A DNA stretch of 64,000 nt from Dehalococcoidia bacterium (GTDB lineage Bacteria > Chloroflexota > Dehalococcoidia > UBA2979). The position numbers and the translations under genes are program-made. Position 1 is the first letter of the stretch. Each line of letters opens with the position of its first letter. This document shows, one piece after another, positions 10,346-19,576 of this stretch. The notes beneath the pieces were generated by a model, which searched no databases, was not told where the DNA came from, and saw only the letters and a list, made by a program, of their open reading frames with translations. The stretch is from the NCBI GenBank assembly GCA_029941115.1, contig JAPYRK010000003.1, positions 54,536 through 118,535 on the forward strand, read 5' to 3'.

Positions 10346-11473
10346 ATGGCATTTATGAATGCGGTCACAATAGCAGGCGTTGGTGAAACTGAGTATTCAA
10401 AAAATTCTGGACGTAGCGAATTGCAGTTGTCTTTGGAGGCGATTAACAAGGCACTTCAAGATGCCGGGATTGACCGGAAAGAAGTAGACGGGCTTTTGCG
10501 TTGGTCGGTCGATACCTCTCCCGAGGCAACAGTAGCAGCAAATTTAGGAGTAGAAGATCTCGCTTGGTTTGGGGAGATAAGTCAGGCTGGTAACGTTGGT
10601 GCGGCATTGGTTGCTAATGGTGCAGCTGCGATACACGCAGGATTAGCTAGCGTGGTTGTCATCTATCGAGGAGTGAATGGTCGCTCTGGGCGTAGATACG
10701 GGCGAGGCGATGTGACGGGACGATCCGGTCGAGGGTCAGCGGCCTATAGCGAGCCGTTTGGTTTGTTAACGCCACAGCATGGTTTGGCTATGACAGCTCG
10801 TCGAAGGATGTTCGAAACAGGTGTAACCAGCGCTCAATTTGGAATGGTTGCCGTTACTGAACGAGGTCACGCAAATCGAAATCCCCGAGCCACTTTTTTT
10901 GATACTCCGCTTACGTTGGAAGACCATCAGAATTCCCGAATGATTGTCGATCCGTTTCATTTGTTCGATTGTTGTCTGGAAACAGATGGGGGAGGAGCGC
11001 TTGTTCTGACTAGCACTGATAGAGCGAAGGTCCGGCCTGGCCCTTCAGCAATGGTTCGGGCAGCGGTGCAGGGCGGATATTCCAATCGCGGGTTCACCGA
11101 TACAGCTGCTGTTGCACTTTCTCCTAGACTCTGGAATCAGGCAAGACTCGATCCATCCGAGATTAACGTGGCACAAATATATGACCATTTTGCTCCCTTT
11201 GTTGTGTTTGCCCTGGAGGACTATGGATTTGTTTCACGAGGTGAAGGGGGAGAGTTTGTATCATCAGGGGAAATTACATGGGCGAATGGCTCCTTACCAG
11301 TTAATACTTCAGGAGGGCATTTATCAGAGGCTTATATGCAAGGAATGAACCAATTGATAGAGAGTGTACGTCAGGCTCGTGACGAATCCACTTCACAAGT
11401 CCAGGATGCTCAATTTTCTTTTGTAGACACAGGAATAGGGACTGGTGCTGTCATTTTGGAGAGAGGTGACTGA
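10346..11473 (+). CDS. thiolase-like / lipid-transfer protein
   Basis: Thiolase-superfamily architecture (AGVGETEYSKNSG, DCCLETDGGGALVLTS, NTSGGHLSEAYMQGMNQ); followed by DUF35-type partner. Confidence 0.87.
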   Translation: MAFMNAVTIAGVGETEYSKNSGRSELQLSLEAINKALQDAGIDRKEVDGLLRWSVDTSPEATVAANLGVEDLAWFGEISQAGNVGAALVANGAAAIHAGLASVVVIYRGVNGRSGRRYGRGDVTGRSGRGSAAYSEPFGLLTPQHGLAMTARRRMFETGVTSAQFGMVAVTERGHANRNPRATFFDTPLTLEDHQNSRMIVDPFHLFDCCLETDGGGALVLTSTDRAKVRPGPSAMVRAAVQGGYSNRGFTDTAAVALSPRLWNQARLDPSEINVAQIYDHFAPFVVFALEDYGFVSRGEGGEFVSSGEITWANGSLPVNTSGGHLSEAYMQGMNQLIESVRQARDESTSQVQDAQFSFVDTGIGTGAVILERGD

Positions 11474-11907
11474 TGTCTGATTATCAATGGTTGAGACCAG
11501 TAAACTTGACGCTTCCCGATCCGGACGAAGATTCATTTGAATTTTGGGAAGGGTTGAAGCAAGGTAGGTTGCTTATGCAAGTGTGCAATATTTGTTCACA
11601 GATGAATTACCCACCAATGGTTATGTGTTCAGAATGTGGAAGCTTTAATTTTCAATGGAGAGAAATAGAAGGCGGCGGCGTTTTATATTCTTATGTGGTC
11701 ACCCATCAACCAATACATCCGAGCCTTGTTGATTACACGCCATTTCTCACGGCACTGATTGAACTAGATGAGGGGCCTCGTATCACAAGTAATATCGTTA
11801 ACATTCAGCCCGAGGAGGCAGAGATTGGTATGAGACTAAAACTGGAACTCTTTGAGGTTAATCCTCAGATAACCTTGCCCTTATTTGTTCGTGAGTATGT
11901 GAGCTAG
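11473..11907 (+). CDS. OB-fold/zinc-ribbon (DUF35-type) partner of thiolase
   Basis: CNICSQMNYPPMVMCSECGS rubredoxin-like knuckle and OB-fold; overlaps thiolase stop. Confidence 0.87.
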   Translation: MSDYQWLRPVNLTLPDPDEDSFEFWEGLKQGRLLMQVCNICSQMNYPPMVMCSECGSFNFQWREIEGGGVLYSYVVTHQPIHPSLVDYTPFLTALIELDEGPRITSNIVNIQPEEAEIGMRLKLELFEVNPQITLPLFVREYVS

Positions 11908-11921
11908 TATTTCGAGGGAAC

Positions 11922-13024
11922 CTACTCTATTGTGGCTGTTTTCTCATGCTGAACAAGACCCCAGTCAATCTCAAAACCTAACCCTGGCTTAGTAGGAGCA
12001 TGGACGAGGCCAGCAGAATCAACTTCGATATCTTCAACTAGACCATATCGATTTGCGCCAGTGCAGGGGAATACCTCGTAAAATTCACAATTCGGAACTG
12101 CCATCGTTACGTGAAGATTTGCAACATTATTTAGTGAATTACCACCATGATGGATCTCGCATTGCATATTAAATCCCTCTGCAAGATGGGCCAGCCGAAT
12201 AAGCGGAGTGATACCGCCCGTCACAGCCACATCTCCACGTAATATATCTGTAGCATATTGAGTGATCCAAGATGTCATACCATAGAGACGTCCTGGAGCA
12301 TATTCGGTAGACATTATGGGGATATCTAATTTTTGATGAAGCTTTACATAGTTGTATATATCTTCTTCGACTAACGGATCTTCGTACCAGTAAAATCCTA
12401 ATTCCTCAATAGCCCGTCCGACACGCATCGCCTCATCGTATCGGTAGGCCCACATGGAATCGAGCATTAATTCCATATCTTCGCCGACGGCAGCTCTGAC
12501 AGCGGCGGATATCTCGATATCATATTTTGGATCTCCGTGTGGATGAATTTTGTGGGCCCGCCAACCTAACTCTTTGAAGTGAAGAGCTTCTTCGGCATAC
12601 TCTTCTTTTGTCTCATGAAAAGCCGTACTGGAGTACGCAGGAACAGATTGTTTACAAGTTCCTAACAGCCGATGTATGGGTTGGCCTGTAATTTTGCCAT
12701 TTATATCCCATAAACAGATATCAATCGCACCAATTACATAGGTTGAGACAGATCTGTTTTGTTTCCACATATCCCACCATATAGCTCCGATATCTTGCGG
12801 ATTTTTTCCAACCGCAGTGGCTTGATAAATTCAATTAGGCCAGGTACGAAATGGTCACCACCTATTCGTGATGAACCAAGGAATGAATTCCCTGAAACAC
12901 CTTCGTCAGTTTCGACTGTCACTACTCCTAATTGCTGTGTATTTCCAAAACTTGTACCGACACCCGTTTTCCAGGCTTCTGATGTCCAATTGAATAAATC
13001 GACTTTGATATTCGTAATTTTCAT
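11922..13024 (-). pseudogene. enolase-superfamily (mandelate racemase/muconate-lactonizing-like) protein, frame-disrupted
   Basis: N-terminal half in ORF 12734..13024 and C-terminal half in ORF 11922..12770; continuous homology-like reading only if a -1 shift occurs near 12802-12810. Confidence 0.75.
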
Positions 13025-13315
13025 AACTGATCAACTCTCTTCTGTTGCACTTGTGGCATTTTACTACTTCGGCAGATAAAGTCATTGTTTATCAAGATAA
13101 TATAGATACCTACAATTTGTGCCGGTGCCCTTCTCGTTGAGGCATACTGTTTGTGTTGAGGTCACGTGGTTAACCGTTAAGTGTTTAGTCGGAATATCTA
13201 TTTGTTAAGTCGTCATTTCGGAGAGACTAAAGTAATGACTAGGATTACAAGTTAATACCCTGTAGAATTGGCTTGCAATTGATTAATTGAGATACGAATA
13301 CTAGGTTACGATGGA

Positions 13316-14179
13316 GTGAGAATGATCAACATTGTCGTGGTGGGAGACGTTACTGGCGCTGGTGCTAGCACCGTCGCGGTAGGTATTGCACAACTTGCAG
13401 TGTCCAATGGACTTTCGGTCAAGCTTCGCAGGTTTGGTACCGATGATCGCGCGTTGATTGACGCACAAAATTTTTCCGAGCTACTCGTCGATGGAATTGA
13501 CACAGGTGCCGGTTCCCCGAGTTCCGATAGAGAACTCGGGGACAATTCAAAGGATATCTGTGTCATTGAAGTGTCTTTGAAAGACGAAAGCGAACTACTT
13601 AACAACTTCCCTCACTCAAAAATAATATACGTCCAAGGTCCCGAATCTAATGGCAGGGCTGACGCTTTCTTGACTATTCGAAATCGTAATTTTTCGGATC
13701 AGGACTTTTCTCTTGGTGAAGATCGGCTACTAGCCGCGCCGACTGTGGGTGATTTAATCAGTGCGACGAACTCGGCTGTCTTGTCTAGGTCCCTGATGGG
13801 TGAGAGGGAAATTTGTGAACACGTTGTGATTGGAGCAATTTCTCACGATCCGGCGGATGATTATTTCGGCAGATTTAACCGGAAGGCGGTAATAGTGAGA
13901 GCTGAGAAGGTCGACCTTGGTCTAGCTGCATTGCTATCTGGAGCAGAATGTTTGATACTGACCGGTGGGCACGAGCCCAGTCCGTATCTACTTGATCGGG
14001 CGTCGGCAAGCAGGGATACAACCGTGATTTTATCCCCAAATCCCACTGCACTTACGGCCAAAACGCTAGAGGGTACTTTTGGTACATCTCCCTTCTCCCA
14101 CTCTGATAAGGCTCTCCGAATTAAAGAATTAATAGTTCAGAAGGTTGATGTTGCAAAGCAAAAGGAGCTTTTTTTCTGA
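13316..14179 (+). CDS. P-loop/DRTGG-domain-like protein (phosphotransacetylase N-terminal-like)
   Basis: N-terminal GDVTGAGASTVAVGIAQLA P-loop variant; C-terminal RKAVIVRAEKVDLGLAALLSGAECLILTGGHEPSP resembles DRTGG domain. Confidence 0.6.
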   Translation: MRMINIVVVGDVTGAGASTVAVGIAQLAVSNGLSVKLRRFGTDDRALIDAQNFSELLVDGIDTGAGSPSSDRELGDNSKDICVIEVSLKDESELLNNFPHSKIIYVQGPESNGRADAFLTIRNRNFSDQDFSLGEDRLLAAPTVGDLISATNSAVLSRSLMGEREICEHVVIGAISHDPADDYFGRFNRKAVIVRAEKVDLGLAALLSGAECLILTGGHEPSPYLLDRASASRDTTVILSPNPTALTAKTLEGTFGTSPFSHSDKALRIKELIVQKVDVAKQKELFF

Positions 14180-14201
14180 ATCGACACGCTAGAGTATCTT
14201 T

Positions 14202-16478
14202 TTAATCCTGAAGACTGAGTTGAGCGAAGGATTGATACAATTTTCTGACTCCTTGTGACTCAAAAGCGACTTGAATTGCCCAGTCAGCACCATCTTGGTC
14301 GATATTAATAACGATTCCCGTTCCAAATCTTCCATGTCTAACTTTGTCACCCGCCTTAAACGGCGGTGCAACATCACTACGATGTGCGTCTGTGGCCTCT
14401 ATATGAGATTCTCGAAGACCAGTTCCAAGATTGTATTTTTTTCTCGGATAACTTGAATTATAGGAGCGTGCATTCATGACAGATTGAGCGGATTGCGTTT
14501 CTGAAGTGTCGAGACCTGCATTTTGCAGATCTTTCAGATAGCGAGACGCTGACGCGCCGGTACTCCGTCCATATAAATATCGAGTTAGGCTTTGTGTTAG
14601 ATAAAGCTGTTCCCGTGCGCGAGTGATACCCACGTAACAAAGACGTCTTTCTTCTTCCATCATTTGTTCGTCATCGAAGGATCTTTGATGCGGTAATAGC
14701 CCTTCCTCCATTCCGACCAAAAAAACCACGGGAAACTCGAGCCCTTTGGCGGAGTGAAGGGTTGTTAGTGTAACGTTCACTGATTCCTCATTATTCTCAG
14801 GTTGATCCACGTCAGATACCAACGCAACTTGCTCTAAGAATAAATAGAGCGAGGTTTCCTCTTCGAGCTCGTTATATTGGGCAGCGACATTCTTGAATTC
14901 TTCAATGTTTTCCCAGCGACTATCAGCTCTATCGGGTTGATCTTTATCTAAAGTGTTCAGATACGCTTTAAATCCAGTTTCCCTGACCACAGCATCAATT
15001 AATTGCGGCACGTTTTTTGTATCTCTCATCGAAGCTAAATGTTCATAGACCGAGGTAAAAAGTTGAATTGCTTTCTTGGATCGATTGTTCATGGTGGGCA
15101 TTCCTGGGGTAGCATCATCATTAACGAACTTCACGGCAATCGCAACGGGAGAAGTGCCTGTATCTGTAGCGGTTTGTAAAATTGTTGCCAGAGTTTTGTT
15201 TCCGATACCACGGGCTGGAGTGTTCACTACCCTCTGGAAAGCAACGATATCGTGCTCGTTTTGGATGAGTCGTAAATATGCAACTATATCTTTTATTTCT
15301 TTACGATCATAGAAGCGAGTGCCTCCTACTAAACGATAAGGTATCCCGCTCGAAATAAGAGCGTCTTCAATGGCTCGACTTTGCGCATTGGTCCTGTAGA
15401 GCACACCAAATCCCTGTTTTTTCTCGTCAGCAGAATTCTGGTACCTCTTGATTTCATTGGCAACGAACCAGGCTTCCTCGTCTGCAGTACTACTAGTTAA
15501 TAACTCTACTGGTGACCCCTTCGAATTATCGGTCCATAGATTTTTTTCAGTTCGCCCGGAATTTTTATTAATTATTATCTGAGCAGCTTCCAAGATATGA
15601 CCGGTTGAGCGATAGTTTTGATCAAGGCTAATGATCTTGGCTTCAGGAAAATCCAGGGTCAATCGATGAAAATTTTCAATATCGGCGGCTCTCCAGGAAT
15701 AGATTGATTGATCATCATCACCGACTACTACGAGATTCCGTGATTTCTGTGCAAGAGCTCGAGCAATTTCATATTGCACTAGATTAGTATCTTGAAATTC
15801 ATCGACAAGTACGTGCTCGAAACGGTTTAGGATGAACGAAGCTGCGTCCTGAAATTCGGTAAGGAGAATATGGGTGAAATTAAGCAAATCGTCAAAATCA
15901 ACCGCGTTTGCTCGCCGCAATCTTGCGTCATAAATATTCTTAATGTTCAAAGATAGATCATCAAGATAGCTGTCACTGCGATTTCCGTAGGAGGTGCCTT
16001 GGGTACGTTCCATTGTTTTTAGAGTCGAAATCCGGTTGCGAATTTGCCTAGGTTTGAAACGATCTGGAGTGTTTAATTCTTTCATGATTGATTTTACTAA
16101 AGATTCGGTATCGTCCGCGTCATAAATAACGAAATCAGAGGCTATTCCGATAGGTTCTCCCAATTGTCGTAATATCCGGGCGCAGATCGCATGAAATGTT
16201 CCTATAGCCAAACCTCTTGATTCGGCTCCGAGTATTTCGTCTACCCTGTTTTGCATTTCTTTCGCAGCCTTGTTGGTGAAGGTGATCGCAAGGATGTTCC
16301 ATGGACGAATATTATCTTCTTGAATAAGGTTAGCTATACGTTCTGTGATGACCCTTGTTTTACCACTTCCTGGGCCCGCAATGATTAACGCTGGGCCGTG
16401 TCGATGGGATACCGCCTCCTTCTGGGATTCGTTGAGTGTGTGATATCTCTTACTATTTATATTTTCTGTCGGATTCAT
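14202..16478 (-). CDS. pcrA: UvrD/PcrA-type ATP-dependent DNA helicase
   Basis: LNESQKEAV, AGPGSGKTRVITERI, VDEFQDTN, VVGDDDQSIYSWRAAD, TLHSAKGLEFPVVFLVGMEEGLLPH. Confidence 0.96.
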   Translation of the reverse strand: MNPTENINSKRYHTLNESQKEAVSHRHGPALIIAGPGSGKTRVITERIANLIQEDNIRPWNILAITFTNKAAKEMQNRVDEILGAESRGLAIGTFHAICARILRQLGEPIGIASDFVIYDADDTESLVKSIMKELNTPDRFKPRQIRNRISTLKTMERTQGTSYGNRSDSYLDDLSLNIKNIYDARLRRANAVDFDDLLNFTHILLTEFQDAASFILNRFEHVLVDEFQDTNLVQYEIARALAQKSRNLVVVGDDDQSIYSWRAADIENFHRLTLDFPEAKIISLDQNYRSTGHILEAAQIIINKNSGRTEKNLWTDNSKGSPVELLTSSTADEEAWFVANEIKRYQNSADEKKQGFGVLYRTNAQSRAIEDALISSGIPYRLVGGTRFYDRKEIKDIVAYLRLIQNEHDIVAFQRVVNTPARGIGNKTLATILQTATDTGTSPVAIAVKFVNDDATPGMPTMNNRSKKAIQLFTSVYEHLASMRDTKNVPQLIDAVVRETGFKAYLNTLDKDQPDRADSRWENIEEFKNVAAQYNELEEETSLYLFLEQVALVSDVDQPENNEESVNVTLTTLHSAKGLEFPVVFLVGMEEGLLPHQRSFDDEQMMEEERRLCYVGITRAREQLYLTQSLTRYLYGRSTGASASRYLKDLQNAGLDTSETQSAQSVMNARSYNSSYPRKKYNLGTGLRESHIEATDAHRSDVAPPFKAGDKVRHGRFGTGIVINIDQDGADWAIQVAFESQGVRKLYQSFAQLSLQD

Positions 16479-16618
16479 TTCGGGGTAGCCTTACTTTTAA
16501 ACCAAACTTCCTCTAACTAGTATTCGTTGAACGCGATACCATTTAGTTGTCTTATTTAGTGTAGCCAGAGTTGCTTGTCACGAGGACAATTCATAACTCT
16601 GTTGAAGAAGGTTATCTT

Positions 16619-17101
16619 ATGGGTGATTATTTTCCGTTTTTGCAAATAACAAGTAGTACGAATCTTGAGTCGACTCTTCAAGTCGTCGGGCTGTTGCTTG
16701 CGGCTTATGTCCTGTTACTTTGGCTTGCTGTGATCGTCTGGGTCTACAGAGATATTTCATCGCGAACCAAAGACTTATTAGCCCGCACATGCTCCGTTAT
16801 TTGGTCGATTCTATGTCCTTTTTTAGGACTCCCTATCTATTTCGTTTTACGACCTAAACGAAGCCTTCAAGACCGGTATGAGTCAAGTCTAACCAGAGAG
16901 GCTATTTTGGCGGACTTGAGTGTTGATATATCATGCCCTGACTGTGGTCGACTCATCAGTGATGAATGGGCGTTTTGTCCGTTTTGTCAGACTGAGCTCA
17001 GGAAGAAGTGCCGAAACTCGCAATGTGATTCATTTATGGACTTCTCGTGGAGCGCATGCGCAAGCTGTGGTACCCCTGTGGTCAGCCCAATGAACATCTG
17101 A
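16619..17101 (+). CDS. membrane protein with double zinc-ribbon
   Basis: Two hydrophobic segments then CPDCGRLISDEWAFCPFC and CRNSQCDSFMDFSWSACASCG. Confidence 0.7.
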   Translation: MGDYFPFLQITSSTNLESTLQVVGLLLAAYVLLLWLAVIVWVYRDISSRTKDLLARTCSVIWSILCPFLGLPIYFVLRPKRSLQDRYESSLTREAILADLSVDISCPDCGRLISDEWAFCPFCQTELRKKCRNSQCDSFMDFSWSACASCGTPVVSPMNI

Positions 17102-17120
17102 ATTGAACCTGATTCAGGTG

Positions 17121-17759
17121 CTATAACACCTCAGTTAGTATTGCGTTCAGCTCACTTAGTTGAGCGTCTCGCCAGCCTTGTGCTAGTTCAACAGTTGCGG
17201 TTAAGTAGTTGTTTCGAGCCTCTTGCCATTCAGAGGATCCTCGCTCTTTTCCAGCTAACATGCCAAGAAGTGGCTGCAGTTCAGTATTTGCCTGGTCAGC
17301 ACGTTCAATCCAATGCCCCAGGTAATTGTGATTCTTGTCGTAAAGTACGACGACAGGGATTGACTCGAATTCTCCATCTTTCAAGAACTCGTCCATGATG
17401 TCTGAGTTGTCATCACGAATGAAGAGTCGTATTTCCATTCCAGTCAATTCTGAGATGCGGGCCATTACCGGCACTCCCCTCCACACATCTGGGCACCAAT
17501 CCTCGCCTATGCATAAGGCTTTGATTCCATGTGACTCTACGTAGTTTTTAAGAACGCTTATGTCATCCGCGTTGTGCGTCCACTCGTCGTAGTGCATTTG
17601 GAATTTTTCTTTATTTAGTTCAATTGCATCCATCCACTCTTGGAATGAACTAAATCCTTGACTGAATCGTTCAGTAGTGACAACTGAATTTTTGGGTCTG
17701 TGTTCGTTTCTTGTTAGAGTAGAAGCCGCGCTCATAGATTCTCCTTCTTGGTTAGTCAA
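17121..17759 (-). CDS. thioredoxin-family protein
   Basis: KALCIGEDWCPDVWRGVPVMARISE...IPVVVLYDKNHNYLGHWIERA. Confidence 0.82.
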   Translation of the reverse strand: MTNQEGESMSAASTLTRNEHRPKNSVVTTERFSQGFSSFQEWMDAIELNKEKFQMHYDEWTHNADDISVLKNYVESHGIKALCIGEDWCPDVWRGVPVMARISELTGMEIRLFIRDDNSDIMDEFLKDGEFESIPVVVLYDKNHNYLGHWIERADQANTELQPLLGMLAGKERGSSEWQEARNNYLTATVELAQGWRDAQLSELNAILTEVL

Positions 17760-17779
17760 TTGAGTTTATCGGATTATCC

Positions 17780-18808
17780 TCAATCCTGCACATCTTCTTC
17801 GTGGATAGTGGAAATTTTTAGCCACGGCAGCGTTCGTATTGTGTCAGGGGAGTTAGATATACTTTGGTTTGTATCTCTCTCTATTTTTTCGAATTCTTTA
17901 GCGTAGTCTGAAATTTTATGTCTTAATAATTCTTCCGCATCAAGATTGGATTTCTCTGCTAAAACTACGGCTTTAAGTAGGAGATTCGAAATGGTTTGAG
18001 CGCTTTGACCGAATTCTTCATGATCAGGGATTAGCGCTCCTGCTTTGCGCGATCTACGGATCGTTAGTTGCGCACGACTCAAGGAGGGCATTGAGCTTGG
18101 AATGGACTCAAGAATGCTTTCAAACACAGCTCCTTCAAGTTCCTTTTCTTTTCGCTCTGTCGCCTTGATTTCTTCCCAGGAGTTTTTTAACGATTCCTCA
18201 GTTTGACTTAGTGATTTGTCTGTAAATACGTGCGGATGACGCCGAACGTATTTTTTACTTGCATAATTGACTACGTCTGCAAGATTAAATTGATGATTTT
18301 TGTTTGCTACCGACGTTTGCATGAACATGTGTGCAAGAACATCGCCTATTTCTTCAAGCATCGAGTCGCTATCACTGTTTTCGATCGCATCGACTAACTC
18401 ATAAGTCTCTTCAATCAGATATTTTTTTAATGTATCTGGCGTCTGCGCATTATCCCACGGGCACCCATCTGGTGAAAAAAGCAACTCAATCACTCTATGT
18501 AAACCCTCAAGAGAGTATGTATCCTCTTCAGGTTTTAAGGGTAGTAGAAGCCAAGCGAGTGCCTCAGATGGCAACGAACCTCGAGCGCAGAGGTGTACCT
18601 TGGAATCAGGTAAAACAGCTTTTGCCATTGCGGCAGCATGATAACGCTTTTTAATGATCTCTCTGGCATCCCCAAATTCAGACCGTAGTATGAGAAGTTC
18701 ACGCTGGGCCTGAACATCTGGGTAAACGGGATTGAATATCTGAAGTTGGACCGGACGGATATTGAGTACTTCGCAGAGTTCGTCTACAGATATTTGGACC
18801 TCAGTCAT
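17780..18808 (-). CDS. mazG: MazG-type nucleoside triphosphate pyrophosphohydrolase with truncated N-terminal domain
   Basis: CPWDNAQTPDTLKKYLIEETYELVDAIE...EEIGDVLAHMFMQ, RRHPHVF. Confidence 0.92.
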   Translation of the reverse strand: MTEVQISVDELCEVLNIRPVQLQIFNPVYPDVQAQRELLILRSEFGDAREIIKKRYHAAAMAKAVLPDSKVHLCARGSLPSEALAWLLLPLKPEEDTYSLEGLHRVIELLFSPDGCPWDNAQTPDTLKKYLIEETYELVDAIENSDSDSMLEEIGDVLAHMFMQTSVANKNHQFNLADVVNYASKKYVRRHPHVFTDKSLSQTEESLKNSWEEIKATERKEKELEGAVFESILESIPSSMPSLSRAQLTIRRSRKAGALIPDHEEFGQSAQTISNLLLKAVVLAEKSNLDAEELLRHKISDYAKEFEKIERDTNQSISNSPDTIRTLPWLKISTIHEEDVQD

Positions 18809-18844
18809 GACTGCAAGTATCTCATGATTATGTAAACTAAGTAT

Positions 18845-19576
18845 GTGAAAGTATTTAATCGAATTGTTTCATTGGTGTTTATTTTGGCTGTACCACTCTT
18901 TTGCGTGCTGTCAGTAACTCGTCTTTTGGTGCTAGCCCCGTCAACATATGAACAAGCCTTGATTCAGGGGCAGGCAGAACTTGTAACAGGAATATCTCTT
19001 GAGCAATTAACTGCAGTGAATTCGCAGATTCGAGATTATCTATTAGGTTTTACGAATGCTCCACTGTGGATAAACGTTGTTACGACTGAGGGAGTGTCGT
19101 TAAGTATATTTAATGAGAGAGAAGTCGCTCATATGGTTGATGTGCGAAATTTAATGCAGTTTTTCTGGAAAATCCATAACGGTTTATTCGTGCTCATACT
19201 CAGCAGTTTAACAATTTCCTTCATCACATTTCGCAATGACCCGCTGCGAAAAATTGCTGTTGATGTGCGATTAGCGAGTTTGACTGGCATAGGATTGTTT
19301 GTAATCTTAGCAACTTTAATATTCACTGGTTTTGATTCAGCTTTTCATAAATTTCATGAGTTGATGTTCACGAATGACTTATGGATATTGAACGAGGCGA
19401 ATGATCGTCTTTTGCAGATGTATCCTATAGATTTTTGGTATTGGGTGACGTTTCGACTGGCCGTTGCAACAACCTTCGTGATCGCCTTGATGTTTGGATT
19501 GTCTCAGCTGTATCTTAAAATTCGAAAATCAGAATCCGATGGCCGACCTGAATCGATCGTACGTTGGCTTAGCTAG
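18845..19576 (+). CDS. integral membrane protein, DUF1461/TIGR01906-like
   Basis: FNEREVAHMVDVRNLMQ motif and multiple TM segments. Confidence 0.75.
   Translation: MKVFNRIVSLVFILAVPLFCVLSVTRLLVLAPSTYEQALIQGQAELVTGISLEQLTAVNSQIRDYLLGFTNAPLWINVVTTEGVSLSIFNEREVAHMVDVRNLMQFFWKIHNGLFVLILSSLTISFITFRNDPLRKIAVDVRLASLTGIGLFVILATLIFTGFDSAFHKFHELMFTNDLWILNEANDRLLQMYPIDFWYWVTFRLAVATTFVIALMFGLSQLYLKIRKSESDGRPESIVRWLS

Noticed and set aside
12796-12812. Programmed -1 ribosomal frameshift site in the enolase-superfamily gene
   Set aside because: Codon phase GAA AAA ATC does not match a canonical slippery heptamer and the family is not known to use recoding
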